Shown here in pieces: positions 9,768-20,159 of a stretch of 64,000 nucleotides of DNA. The notes below the pieces were generated by a model. That model had not been told where the DNA came from. It did no database searches and was given only the letters and a program-made list of their open reading frames with translations. The stretch lies in contig NZ_CP025394.1 of NCBI RefSeq assembly GCF_002943525.1, forward strand, positions 310,001-374,000, read 5' to 3'. The stretch is from Kitasatospora sp. MMS16-BH015 (lineage in GTDB: Bacteria; Actinomycetota; Actinomycetes; Streptomycetales; Streptomycetaceae). A program made the position numbers and the translations under genes. How positions within the stretch are numbered: position 1 is the first letter of the stretch; each line of letters opens with the position of its first letter.

Positions 9768-9917
9768 CGGATTCCTCACCGTCGAGTGTCGAACTTCGGG
9801 TCGATGGAGTCGATGGAACGGCGAATCAGCGCCTCTGGCATCATGACGAATTCCCTTACCAGCGAGCACAGTTGACGAGAACGTGCAGATGCTGTTCGGA
9901 CGCCGGTCACCTACCGG

Positions 9918-10682
9918 TCAGTCACCCATCGCGTGGAAACCACCGTCGGCGTGCACGATCTCGCCGGTGGTCGCGGGGAACCAGTCGGAGAGCAGGCCGA
10001 CGGCCGTCCGGGCGGTTGGCTCGATCTCCGCGGCCTTCCAGCCCAGCGGCGCGCGCTCGTCCCAGGTCGACTCGAACTCCTCGAAGCCGGGGATGCCCTT
10101 GGCTGCGATGGTGCGCAGCGGGCCCGCCGCGACCAGGTTGACCCGGATGCCCTGCGGGCCCAGGTGCCGGGCCAGGTACCGCGAGCAGGACTCCAGGCCG
10201 GCCTTCGCCACGCCCATCCAGTCGTAGGAGGACCAGGCCACGGTGGCGTCGAAGTCCAGGCCGACGATCGAGCCGCCCTCGCGCAGCAGCGGCAGGGTGG
10301 CCATGGCCAGCGCCTTGAGCGAGTAGGTGGAGACGTGCAGCGCGGTGGACACGTCCTTCCACTCGGTGTGCAGGAAGTTGCCGCCCAGCGCCTCGATCGG
10401 CGCGAAACCGATCGCGTGCACCACCCCGTCCAGCCCGTCCACGTGCTCGCGCACCCGGTCGGCCAGCGAGTCCAGGTGCTCCTGGTCGGTCACGTCCAGT
10501 TCGAGCACCGGCGCCGGGGTCGGCAGCCGCTTGGCGATCCGCTCCACCAGGCTGAGGCGGCCGAACCCGGTGAGCACCACCTCCGCCCCCTGCTCCTGCG
10601 CGAGCCGCGCCACGTGGAAGGCGATCGAGTCACTGGTCAGCACACCGGTGACCAGTATTCGTTTTCCGGCCAGGATTCCCAT
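9918..10682 (-). CDS. fabI: Enoyl-ACP reductase, FabI/InhA type
   Basis: This is a 254-residue short-chain dehydrogenase of the normal FabI length. The N-terminal nucleotide-binding stretch GKRILVTGV, the aspartate-type cofactor site DVTD, and the catalytic Y-x6-K pair (Tyr153 in SSYDWMG, Lys160) are all visible. The C-terminal GEIVHADGG is typical of the family. It reduces trans-2-enoyl-ACP with NAD(P)H. I chose the ATG at 10682 because MGILAGKRILVTG is the conserved family start; the longer frame upstream has no homology. It is encoded just upstream of the PKS on the same strand. In a cluster this can be a trans-acting enoyl reductase or a resistant copy protecting the host; the sequence does not decide which. 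Confidence 0.93.
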   Translation of the reverse strand: MGILAGKRILVTGVLTSDSIAFHVARLAQEQGAEVVLTGFGRLSLVERIAKRLPTPAPVLELDVTDQEHLDSLADRVREHVDGLDGVVHAIGFAPIEALGGNFLHTEWKDVSTALHVSTYSLKALAMATLPLLREGGSIVGLDFDATVAWSSYDWMGVAKAGLESCSRYLARHLGPQGIRVNLVAAGPLRTIAAKGIPGFEEFESTWDERAPLGWKAAEIEPTARTAVGLLSDWFPATTGEIVHADGGFHAMGD

Positions 10683-11116
10683 GAGATCTCGCTTTCCCAC
10701 CATCGCCGACGGAGTCGATCGACCCAGTCGTGTACGAATCCATTTCTCCGGACGATCCACGGCACGGCGAAGACGCGCAGGGCTCGGGGATGAATCGGAG
10801 CGGCGCATTCCCCCTGGCGGGGAGCGCCTGATGGATCGGCAGTCAGCAGCGTGGAACGGGACTCGCCCTCAGCTCGGGCAGTTCTCGTGCGATCTCGGAT
10901 CGCTTGCCAATCCCAAGTCGGCTGCAAGCTAGCAGCATGATCCGGCGTCAGGCAAGCCGTCCATTTCCGATGCTCATGCAACCCCCGGTGTACGCAGTGC
11001 GAACAGCAGACCACGATCGGCGACCATCCCTTGAGATCGTCCGACGATTCGATTGAATGTCCACCACTGCGAGCGCTCGAATCGTTCGGCAGCGCTCTCC
11101 ATCGACCGGAGGCACC
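10683..11116. promoter_or_regulatory. Divergent control region between fabI and the desaturase
   Basis: This 434-base stretch has no convincing gene and is less GC-rich than its flanks. It must hold the promoters for both arms of the cluster. Small dyads are visible near its right end: GAGCGCT and AGCGCTC separated by 13 bases (about 11071-11097), and ATCGTC-c-GACGAT near 11035-11047. These are candidate operator sites only. No regulator gene is visible inside the cluster part of this window. Confidence 0.5.
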
Positions 11117-12771
<1,655 letters not shown>

Positions 12772-12780
12772 ACGCGCGGG

Positions 12781-12801
12781 CCGCCCACGAGCAGCGGGCG
12801 G
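12781..12801. terminator. Short stem-loop between convergent genes
   Basis: CCGCCC and GGGCGG pair across a nine-base loop in the 33-base gap between the stops of fabG and the glutamate-synthase-like gene. There is no T tract, as is usual in these genomes. It probably serves both strands. Confidence 0.45.
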
Positions 12802-12804
12802 GGC

Positions 12805-14322
12805 TCAGCCCTCGGTCATCAGGGCCGTGATCTCCTTGGCCAGCTGCGTGCTGAGCTCGCCCCAGCCCGCCTGGTAGCCGTACACCTCGGCCAGCGGACG
12901 GGCCTCGTAGTCCCCGTTCAGCATCTCCACGTCGGCCGGGGTGATCAGCCCGGGGTGGGCGACCCCCACGGCCGAGGAGACCTTGAGCAGCTCCTTGCGC
13001 AGCGTGCGCAGGTAGTTGGCGGCCCGGTCGGCCTTGGAGGCCGGGTCGAGACCGCGGGCCAGCCACGGGTTCTGGGTGGCGATGCCGGTCGGGCACTTGT
13101 CGGTGTGGCACTTCTGCGCCTGGATGCAGCCGATCGACAGCATCGCCTCCCGGGCTACGTTGATCATGTCGGCGCCCAGCGCGAAGGCCACCGCCGCGTT
13201 CTCGGGCAGGCCGAGCTTGCCCGAGCCGATGAAGGTCAGCTCGTCGGTGAGCCCGAGCTCGGCGAAGGTGCCGTAGACCCGGGAGAAGCCCATCCGGAAC
13301 GGCAGTGCCACCGAGTCGGCGAACATCCGCGGCGCCGCGCCGGTGCCGCCCTCGCCGCCGTCCACCGTCACGAAGTCCACGCCCCGGTCGCGGCGCGCCA
13401 TCAGGGTGGCCAGCTCCTGCCAGAAGCCCTGCTCGCCGACCGCGCTCTTCACCCCGACCGGCAGCCCGGTCTCGGTGGCCAGCAGCTCGACGAAGTCCAG
13501 CATCGAGTCCACATCCCAGAACGCGGTGTGCCGGGACGGCGAGGCGCAGTCCTTGCCCACCGGGATGCCGCGGATGTCGGCGATCTCCTGGGTCACCTTG
13601 GCGCCGGGCAGCATGCCGCCCAGGCCCGGCTTGGCGCCCTGCGAGAGCTTGATCTCGATCGCCTTGACCGGCGCGCCGGCCACCACGTCCTTGAGCTTGC
13701 TGAGGTTGAAGCTGCCGTCCTCGTTCCGGCAGCCGAAGTACGCGGTGCCCAGCTGGAGCACCAGGTCGCCGCCGCTGCGGTGGTACGGGGAGAGGCCGCC
13801 CTCACCGGTGTTGTGCATGCTGCCGGCCTGCGCCGCGCCCTTGTTGAGCGCGGTGATCGCGGCCCCCGAGAGCGAGCCGAAGCTCATCGCCGAGACGTTG
13901 ACCACGCTGGTCGGCCGGAACGCCCCGGCCCGCCCGCGCGGCCCGCCGAGCACCTTGGCCGAGGGCAGCGCGGCCTGCGGGTCGTGCAGGTCGGGCAGCG
14001 CGTCGGCGAAGGTGCGCTGCTTGAGGTAGGCGTGGCCCTGGACGTGCTCCACGTCCACTTCGGTGCCGAAGCCGAAGTAGTTGTTCTCCTCCTTGGCGGA
14101 GGCGTAGATCCAGCTGCGCTGGTCCCGGCTGAACGGGCGCTCCTCCTCGTTGGAGGTCACGATGTACTGCCGCAGCTCCGGCCCGATCGTCTCCAACAGG
14201 TACCGGGCGTGGCCGACCACGGGGAAGTTCCGGAGCAGCGCGTGCCGCTTCTGGAGGAGATCGCGGGCTGCCAGTGCCGCCACCGCTGTCGCGGCGACCG
14301 CGCCGATCTTCCGGGCTTGCAT
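12805..14322 (-). CDS. FMN-binding glutamate synthase family protein
   Basis: This 505-residue protein matches the stand-alone synthase-domain family related to the GltB central region (TIM barrel with FMN and a 3Fe-4S cluster). Seen: an N-terminal hydrophobic segment (about 5-22), NVSAMSFGSLSG, the flavin-site stretch TVDGGEGGTGAAP, and a C-rich loop C-x5-C-x4-C (CIQAQKCHTDKCPTG) for the cluster. It lacks the glutaminase and the NADPH-oxidising subunit, so the amine source and electron donor are unknown. Many actinomycetes carry this gene away from gltBD. It is convergent with fabG and is probably not part of the cluster. The ATG start at 14322 sits behind GGAGGCACCTCC. Confidence 0.88.
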   Translation of the reverse strand: MQARKIGAVAATAVAALAARDLLQKRHALLRNFPVVGHARYLLETIGPELRQYIVTSNEEERPFSRDQRSWIYASAKEENNYFGFGTEVDVEHVQGHAYLKQRTFADALPDLHDPQAALPSAKVLGGPRGRAGAFRPTSVVNVSAMSFGSLSGAAITALNKGAAQAGSMHNTGEGGLSPYHRSGGDLVLQLGTAYFGCRNEDGSFNLSKLKDVVAGAPVKAIEIKLSQGAKPGLGGMLPGAKVTQEIADIRGIPVGKDCASPSRHTAFWDVDSMLDFVELLATETGLPVGVKSAVGEQGFWQELATLMARRDRGVDFVTVDGGEGGTGAAPRMFADSVALPFRMGFSRVYGTFAELGLTDELTFIGSGKLGLPENAAVAFALGADMINVAREAMLSIGCIQAQKCHTDKCPTGIATQNPWLARGLDPASKADRAANYLRTLRKELLKVSSAVGVAHPGLITPADVEMLNGDYEARPLAEVYGYQAGWGELSTQLAKEITALMTEG

Positions 14323-14458
14323 GGAGGTGCCTCCTCAGCGCACGGCACCGTCGCCGCGCAGTGGGTTCGTCGTATCGTGCGACATGCTACGTGGGCTTCG
14401 GCGAGCCGTTCCGCGCCGTACACCCCGCCTCCACGTTGGGTCAGCAGAGTTCGGGCCC

Positions 14459-16423
14459 ATGCCTACCTCTCGCTCGCAAGCCGGCCTCGCCTCGGTCTGC
14501 GCCACGGCCCTGGCCTTCTCCGGCCTCCTCGCCACCGGCCTCCTCGCGGCCCAGCCGGCGGCGGCCGCCGACCCGGCCGGCTACCAGAACGTCCGGATCA
14601 ACGAGGTCACCTCGTCGAACAGCGACACCGTGGAGCTGTACAACGCCGGCTCGACCGCGGTGAGCATCAGTGGCTGGAAGATGTCCGACGACAGCTTCTC
14701 ACCCCAGTCCTTCAGCCCCTCTTCAGCCAGCATCCCGGCCGGCGGCTATGTCACCTTCAACTCGCCCAAGGGGTTGGGCGACACCGACAAGGTGGTGCTC
14801 TACACCGCCGGCGGCACCGTGGTCGACCGGGTCGACTGGGCCACCGGCCAGGCCAAGCCGGCCATCGCCCGCTGCGGCGGCGACGGCACCGGCGGCTGGG
14901 TCACCGCCACCGCCACCACCTTCGGCGCCGCCAACGCCGTCGGCTGCCCGGCCGGTTCGCGCAGCGTCCGGATCAACGAGGTCACCTCGGACGGCACCGA
15001 CACCGTCGAGCTCTACAACGCGGGCCCCGGCGCGGTGGACCTCGGCTCCTGGACGTACGTGGACAACGACACCACGCACTCCCCGGCCTCGGTCGCCGCC
15101 TCCGCCCCGAGCGCGACCGTCATCCCGGCCGGCGGGTACGTCACCTTCGACTCGGCCCTGGGCCTGGGCAGCGCCGACTCCCTCTTCCTCCGCGACGGCA
15201 ACGGCACCACCGTCGACTCCGTCACCTGGGCCACCGGCGGCGCCTCCCCCTCGACCGAGCGCTGCGGCACCGGCAGCGGCTCCTTCCGGACCGCCACCAC
15301 CGCCACCCTCGGTGCGGTCAACTCGTGTTCCGGCAGCGGCGGCGGTGGCGGCGGCACCCCGACCGGCCACCTGCTCGGCGGCGGCGGCGCGCTCACCGGC
15401 GGCTGCACCCCGGAGGCCCCCTCCGGCACCGGCTCCGCCCCGGCCGGCACCCTGCCCTGGCCCGGCGGCCTCGATGTCACCATCGCCGACGACGTCTGCG
15501 CCTTCACCACCTCCACCGGCCCCGAGGGCCGCGACCTGAGCGGTCTGGCCTTCGACCCGGCCAACCCCTCGGTGCTCTGGGCCGCCAAGAACAAGAACTG
15601 GCTCTTCAAGCTGGTCAAGAGCAACGGCAAGTGGATCCCGGACGCCTCCTGGAGCGCCACCGGCAAGCAGATCCGCTTCGCGGGCGGCACCGGCCAGCCC
15701 GACTCCGAGGGCCTGACCGTGGGCCCGGGCGGCCACCTCTACGTGACCTCCGAGCGTGACAACGCCAACAACACCGTGCCGAAGGACACCGTCATGGAGT
15801 TCGACCCGGCGGCCACCGGCTCGGTGCTCACCCCGGTCCACCAGTGGGACATGACGGCGCAGTTCCCGCAGCTGAACACCGGCAGCAAGGACGACGCCAA
15901 CCTCGGCTTCGAGGGCGTCGGTTACGTGCCGGACAGCTGGCTGACCGCCAACGGCTGGGTCGACCCGCTGACCCACGCCGCCTACAACCCGGCGAACTAC
16001 CCGCTGCACGGCTCCGGCCTCTACTTCGCCGGCCTGGAGTGGGACGGCACCCTGCACGTCTACGGCCTCAACTCGGACGGCGGCTTCACCACCTTCGGCA
16101 CCATCGCCACCGGCGAGGCCTCGGTGATGGACGTGACCTTCGACGCCGGCACCCAGCGGATCGTCGCCACCTGCGACAACACCTGCGGCGAGACCCACAC
16201 CTTCCTGAAGGTCGACGCGAACGGCGCGATCGTGCCGGACGTGGCCTACACCAACCCCGCCGTGATGCCGGTGGACAACCTGGAGGGATTCGCCCTCGCG
16301 CCCGCCTCCACCTGTGTGAACGGCTCCCGCGAGGCCGTCTGGTCGGACGACGGCAGCTACGGCTTCGGCTCCGGCAGCTCCTCCTCGGGCCACGCCCTGT
16401 ACAGCGGCACCTTCCCCTGCTGA
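14459..16423 (+). CDS. Secreted lamin-tail-domain protein with esterase-like C-terminal region
   Basis: This 654-residue exported protein has a signal peptide ending near AQPAAAA. Two tandem lamin-tail domains follow, about 40-135 and 155-250; both begin VRINEVTS and continue DTVELYNAG. A Gly-rich linker leads to a C-terminal domain of repeated beta strands that reads like a propeller (LSGLAFDPANPSVLWAAK, EGLTVGPGGHLYVTSERD). Lamin-tail domains in bacteria occur in secreted nucleases, phosphatases and adhesion proteins; the catalytic role here cannot be read. Four cysteines near the C-terminus may form disulfides. I chose the ATG at 14459 because the signal peptide begins there; an ATG at 14384 is in frame but adds a poor N-terminus. 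Confidence 0.8.
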   Translation: MPTSRSQAGLASVCATALAFSGLLATGLLAAQPAAAADPAGYQNVRINEVTSSNSDTVELYNAGSTAVSISGWKMSDDSFSPQSFSPSSASIPAGGYVTFNSPKGLGDTDKVVLYTAGGTVVDRVDWATGQAKPAIARCGGDGTGGWVTATATTFGAANAVGCPAGSRSVRINEVTSDGTDTVELYNAGPGAVDLGSWTYVDNDTTHSPASVAASAPSATVIPAGGYVTFDSALGLGSADSLFLRDGNGTTVDSVTWATGGASPSTERCGTGSGSFRTATTATLGAVNSCSGSGGGGGGTPTGHLLGGGGALTGGCTPEAPSGTGSAPAGTLPWPGGLDVTIADDVCAFTTSTGPEGRDLSGLAFDPANPSVLWAAKNKNWLFKLVKSNGKWIPDASWSATGKQIRFAGGTGQPDSEGLTVGPGGHLYVTSERDNANNTVPKDTVMEFDPAATGSVLTPVHQWDMTAQFPQLNTGSKDDANLGFEGVGYVPDSWLTANGWVDPLTHAAYNPANYPLHGSGLYFAGLEWDGTLHVYGLNSDGGFTTFGTIATGEASVMDVTFDAGTQRIVATCDNTCGETHTFLKVDANGAIVPDVAYTNPAVMPVDNLEGFALAPASTCVNGSREAVWSDDGSYGFGSGSSSSGHALYSGTFPC

Positions 16424-16440
16424 CACCTGCTCAGCCACAG

Positions 16441-16471
16441 GGCGGCCGGCACCCCTCGGGTGCCGGCCGCC
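16441..16471 (+). terminator. Strong hairpin after the lamin-tail gene
   Basis: A perfect 14-bp stem (GGCGGCCGGCACCC with its complement) closes a three-base loop 18 bases after the stop codon. This is a typical intrinsic terminator for this group, without a T run. Confidence 0.8.
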
Positions 16472-16620
16472 CCGCGTTGCGCCTCGGATGGTATGGCCTC
16501 ATCCCGTCATATGGCATGTCACACGGTATTGAACAGCCACCGACAGCGTGAGACCGTGCATCTCGCGCCTGCTTTTCCCCCACCTCGGCGCAACTCGACG
16601 ACGCCCTCCTAGGAGTGATG

Positions 16621-19149
16621 ATGCGTCAGCGCATTCGCGCGCCCAGATTCCAGACGGCCCTGGCCGTGCTCAGCACCGCCCTGGTCACCCTGTTCGCCAC
16701 CCCGGCGCTCGCCACCCCCACGGCGCAGCCCGGCTCCCACCCCCAACCGGCCGCCGTGGCAGGCCTGTTGCCCCCGAGCGGGGCCCGCACCACCGCCACC
16801 ACCAGCCCGGCCCCGGCCCAGCAGCACCGGCTCACCCCGGCCCAGCTGCCGCCGCACCGCTCGGTGGCCCCGGCCACCCTGAGCACCCCCCTGGCCGCCG
16901 CCCGCGCGGCGGCGGCCTCCTGCACCCCGGCCGACTTCAGCAGCCGGACGGGCTCCGCGCTGGCCTCCTTCGTCGAGGCCTCCACCACCGACTGCGTCAA
17001 CACCCTGTTCTCCGTCACGGGTTCGAACGCGGGCGGGGTCTTCCGCGAGAGCCAGATGCTGGCCGTGGCGAACGCCTTCCAGGGCCTGGCCTCCCGCTAC
17101 ACCGGCGACGACTCGGCCGGCATCCTGCAGCTCGTGCTCTTCCTCCGCGCCGGCTACTACGTGCAGTTCTACGACTCGGCCGACGTGGGCGCCTACGACG
17201 CCACCCTCGCCAACGCGGTGGCGGCCGGCCTGGACGCCTTCGTGGCGAGCGCGCACTTCTCCGACGTGACCGACGCCAACGGCCAGATCGCCGGCGAGGC
17301 CACCGTGCTCACCGACAGCGCCAACCTCCAGGGCCGGTACCTCAAGACCTACCAGCAGGTGCTGAACGCCTACACCCCGGCCACCTACAACGGCTCCTGG
17401 TACCTGGTGAACTTCGTCAACGACGTCTTCACCCCGCTCTACCGAGGCCACCAGAACCCGGACTTCGTGACGGCGGTGACGGCCGACCCGAGCATCGTCA
17501 ACACGCTCGACTCCTTCGCGCTGAACCACCGCGACCTGCTCGGCACCGCCAACTCCTTCCTGGATTCCAACGCCGGCCTGGAGACCGCCCGCTTCCTGGA
17601 GCACACCACCTTCCAGACCACCGTCCGCCCGCTCGCCAAGGGCCTGCTGAACGCCTCGGCGATGACCGGCCCGACGGCCCCGCTCTGGGTCGGGGTGGCC
17701 AACCTGGCCAACTACTACGACCAGGCCCAGTGCTCCTACTACGGCGTCTGCAACCTGGCCCAGCAACTCACGGCCGCGGTGCTCACCGTCAACCGCAACT
17801 GCGACGCCACCCACAGCCTGCTGGCCCAGGACCTCACCGCCGCCGACCTGGGCGCGGTCTGCGCCAGCCTCCAGCAGCAGGACCCGTTCTTCCACAACCT
17901 GGTCAAGGACAACGGCCCGATCCCCGGCCAGTACGAGTCCTCGCTGCAGCTGGTGACCTTCGCCAGCAGCGCCGACTACCAGACCTACGCCGGCGCCATC
18001 TACGACGTGGACACCAACAACGGCGGCATCACGCTCACCGGTGACCCCACCGTACCGGGCAACCAGCCGATCTCGATCACCTACCGGGACTCCTCCGACG
18101 ACGGCTTCACCGCCCGGATCTGGAACCTCAACCACGAGTACACCCACGCCCTGGACGCCCGCTACGACACCAAGGGCACCTTCTCCCAGGAGATCGCCGT
18201 CCCGGACGTCTGGTGGATCGAGGGGGTGGCCGAGTACGTCTCGTACACCTACCGGGGCGTCACGGACACCGGCGCCGTCAACGCGGCGGCCGCCCACACC
18301 TACCGGCTGAGCACGCTGTTCCAGAACACCTACGACAACAGCGACGTCACCCGGATCTACTACTGGGGCTACCTGGCCGTCCGGTACATGGTCGAGCGCC
18401 ACCCGGCCGACATCGCCGCGATGCTCTCGCACTTCCGCACCGGCGACTACACCGGCGGCTACGCGGTCTACAACTCCCTCGGCACCTCCTACGACGCCGA
18501 CTTCGACTCCTGGCTGACCGCCTGCGCGGCCGGCGCCTGCAACGCCGGCGGCTCCACCACCGGCACCCCGACGGCCGCCTTCGACGCCGCCGTCTCCGGC
18601 CTGAGCGTCCAACTCACCGACCGCTCCACCGAGTCGGGCACCGGCACCATCACCGGCCGGTCCTGGGCCTTCGGCGACGGCACCTCCTCCACGGCCACCT
18701 CGCCGAGCAAGACCTACGCCGCGGCCGGCACCTACACCGTGACCCTCACCGTGACCGACAGCAACGGCAAGACCGCCACCGCCACCAAGCCGGTCACCGT
18801 CAGCTCCGCCGGGACCGCCACCCCCTGCACCGCCGCCGACACCCGCGTGATGGACCGCAACTGCTACCGCGCCAACCAGAGCGCCACGGCCGGCAACCTC
18901 GACTACCTCTACCTCTACCTCCCCGCCGGCACCACCACCCTCTCCATCACCACCACCGGCGGCACCGGCACCGCCTACCTCTTCTACAACCCCTCCAACT
19001 GGGCGACCCCCAGCGCCTACACCGCCTCCTCCACCAAGCCCGGCACCACCCAGTCCCTCACCGTCACCAACACCACGGCGGGCTACCGCTACCTCAGCCT
19101 CTACGCTCAGACCGACTTCAGCGGCGTCACCGTGACCACCCGCTACTGA
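16621..19149 (+). CDS. Secreted M9-type collagenase with PKD and C-terminal binding domains
   Basis: This 842-residue exported zinc metalloprotease has a signal peptide ending near TPALA and a Pro/Thr-rich prosegment. An alpha-helical activator region (about 110-400) is followed by the peptidase core with HEYTH at 505-509 and the downstream WIEGVAEY glutamate. A PKD domain follows (AFGDGTSS... GTYTVTLTVTDSNGK, about 640-720), then a PPC-like collagen-binding domain (about 745-842). This is the order of secreted bacterial collagenases, which degrade native collagen or gelatin. AGGAG at 16611 places the start best at the ATG at 16621; GTG 16615 and ATG 16618 are in frame but too close to that site. 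Confidence 0.92.
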   Translation: MRQRIRAPRFQTALAVLSTALVTLFATPALATPTAQPGSHPQPAAVAGLLPPSGARTTATTSPAPAQQHRLTPAQLPPHRSVAPATLSTPLAAARAAAASCTPADFSSRTGSALASFVEASTTDCVNTLFSVTGSNAGGVFRESQMLAVANAFQGLASRYTGDDSAGILQLVLFLRAGYYVQFYDSADVGAYDATLANAVAAGLDAFVASAHFSDVTDANGQIAGEATVLTDSANLQGRYLKTYQQVLNAYTPATYNGSWYLVNFVNDVFTPLYRGHQNPDFVTAVTADPSIVNTLDSFALNHRDLLGTANSFLDSNAGLETARFLEHTTFQTTVRPLAKGLLNASAMTGPTAPLWVGVANLANYYDQAQCSYYGVCNLAQQLTAAVLTVNRNCDATHSLLAQDLTAADLGAVCASLQQQDPFFHNLVKDNGPIPGQYESSLQLVTFASSADYQTYAGAIYDVDTNNGGITLTGDPTVPGNQPISITYRDSSDDGFTARIWNLNHEYTHALDARYDTKGTFSQEIAVPDVWWIEGVAEYVSYTYRGVTDTGAVNAAAAHTYRLSTLFQNTYDNSDVTRIYYWGYLAVRYMVERHPADIAAMLSHFRTGDYTGGYAVYNSLGTSYDADFDSWLTACAAGACNAGGSTTGTPTAAFDAAVSGLSVQLTDRSTESGTGTITGRSWAFGDGTSSTATSPSKTYAAAGTYTVTLTVTDSNGKTATATKPVTVSSAGTATPCTAADTRVMDRNCYRANQSATAGNLDYLYLYLPAGTTTLSITTTGGTGTAYLFYNPSNWATPSAYTASSTKPGTTQSLTVTNTTAGYRYLSLYAQTDFSGVTVTTRY

Positions 19150-19172
19150 CCCCACGCCGCCCCACCTCACCC

Positions 19173-19207
19173 CACGCCCGCCCGTCGGTCCTCGACGGGC
19201 GGGTGTG
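19173..19207. terminator. Bidirectional hairpin between convergent genes
   Basis: A 15-bp stem with one G-T pair (CACGCCCGCCCGTCG with its complement) and a five-base loop lies between the collagenase stop and the stop of the minus-strand membrane protein. Confidence 0.8.
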
Positions 19208-19222
19208 CGGCCGTTCGGCGCC

Positions 19223-19972
19223 TCAGGCGGCCTGCGCGGCGTCCCGGTAGAGCACGGTGCGGAAGATCGTGGAGACCGTGGCTCCCACCAGCAGCGCGCC
19301 CGCCAGCACCAGCGCCGCGACCACCCCGCCCGCCACGGCGGGCCCGAGCCGGTTCGACGCCAGCCCGACCATGAACGCCGCGAAGCCGAGGAAGACCGCG
19401 AAGATCAGGGGAAGCGCGATCCAGAGCGAGCCATACACCTGCCGGGTGAAGGTCTCGCGCAGCATCCGCGCCGACCGACGAGTGCCCTCCGCCACCCCGA
19501 GGCCGTCGATCATCATGGCCGGCAGCGCCAGGTAGGTGGCGGCGGCCCAGGCGGCGCTGAACAGCGCGTCCAGGATCCAGCCGACCACCGGGACCCGCTC
19601 CAGCTGACGGATCAGCAGCAGCACCGTCGTGCTCAGCAGGCTCCACCCCAGCAGCGGCCACCAGCGCCGCGCGGCCCGCGCGTAGCTCGCGCCGATCCTG
19701 GCCGGCTCACCCCGCAGCACGTCGTCGACGGCACAGATCATCGCGGCCCCGGAGAGGGTGAACAGGAACCCGAGCAGCAGGTAGCCGAGGCCCACCACGA
19801 CCGCCTCGACGGCTTGCGAGGACGAGCCGGCCCGCTCCCGCAGGAAGACCGGCACCGCCACGGCACCCGATATCACCACGAGCGCGGCTGCGCTGAGCAG
19901 CGGGAAGACCACCAGGCGGCGATGGTCACGCAGCATCCGGAAGGCCAACTGGACGGGCTTGACGGTACTCAA
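19223..19972 (-). CDS. Polytopic membrane protein of the DUF6159 kind
   Basis: This 249-residue protein has about six hydrophobic segments, arranged as pairs with an amphipathic stretch (RETFTRQVYGSLW) before the last pair. It resembles the conserved actinobacterial glycan-poor membrane proteins labelled DUF6159; no catalytic motif is visible. I chose the TTG at 19972 (LSTVKPVQLAFRMLRDHRR) because GGAGAG lies six bases upstream and the sequence before it is not hydrophobic or conserved in style. A longer frame to 20446 is open but overlaps the divergent monooxygenase gene and looks non-coding. Function unknown. Confidence 0.75.
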   Translation of the reverse strand: MSTVKPVQLAFRMLRDHRRLVVFPLLSAAALVVISGAVAVPVFLRERAGSSSQAVEAVVVGLGYLLLGFLFTLSGAAMICAVDDVLRGEPARIGASYARAARRWWPLLGWSLLSTTVLLLIRQLERVPVVGWILDALFSAAWAAATYLALPAMMIDGLGVAEGTRRSARMLRETFTRQVYGSLWIALPLIFAVFLGFAAFMVGLASNRLGPAVAGGVVAALVLAGALLVGATVSTIFRTVLYRDAAQAA

Positions 19973-20159
19973 GAAGGACTCTCCGATGCGCGATCTTGCT
20001 GGAACGACGCGCCACAGAGTACGGCACCCATCGCCCCGCCCTGACCAGCGAGTTCCGGACGATTCGCACCTCACCCACCGTCGACCACCCGTCACCGCCC
20101 CGCCGCTCTGCGAGGATGGGGCCCGTCGGCGATGGTGCGGATACGACCAGGGGTGGCAG

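Noticed and set aside
3069..9875. A 2268-residue open frame on the plus strand
   Set aside because: It is antisense to the MMPL and PKS genes, has a repetitive His/Gln/Arg/Gly composition, no domain, and no ribosome site. Long antisense frames are common in DNA of this GC content.
12805..14322. Glutamate-synthase-like gene as a member of the biosynthetic cluster
   Set aside because: It is convergent with fabG behind a hairpin, and the gene is common in actinomycetes in other contexts. No functional link is visible.
16609..19170. An 853-residue open frame on the minus strand
   Set aside because: It is antisense to the collagenase, which has a complete metalloprotease motif and clear domains.
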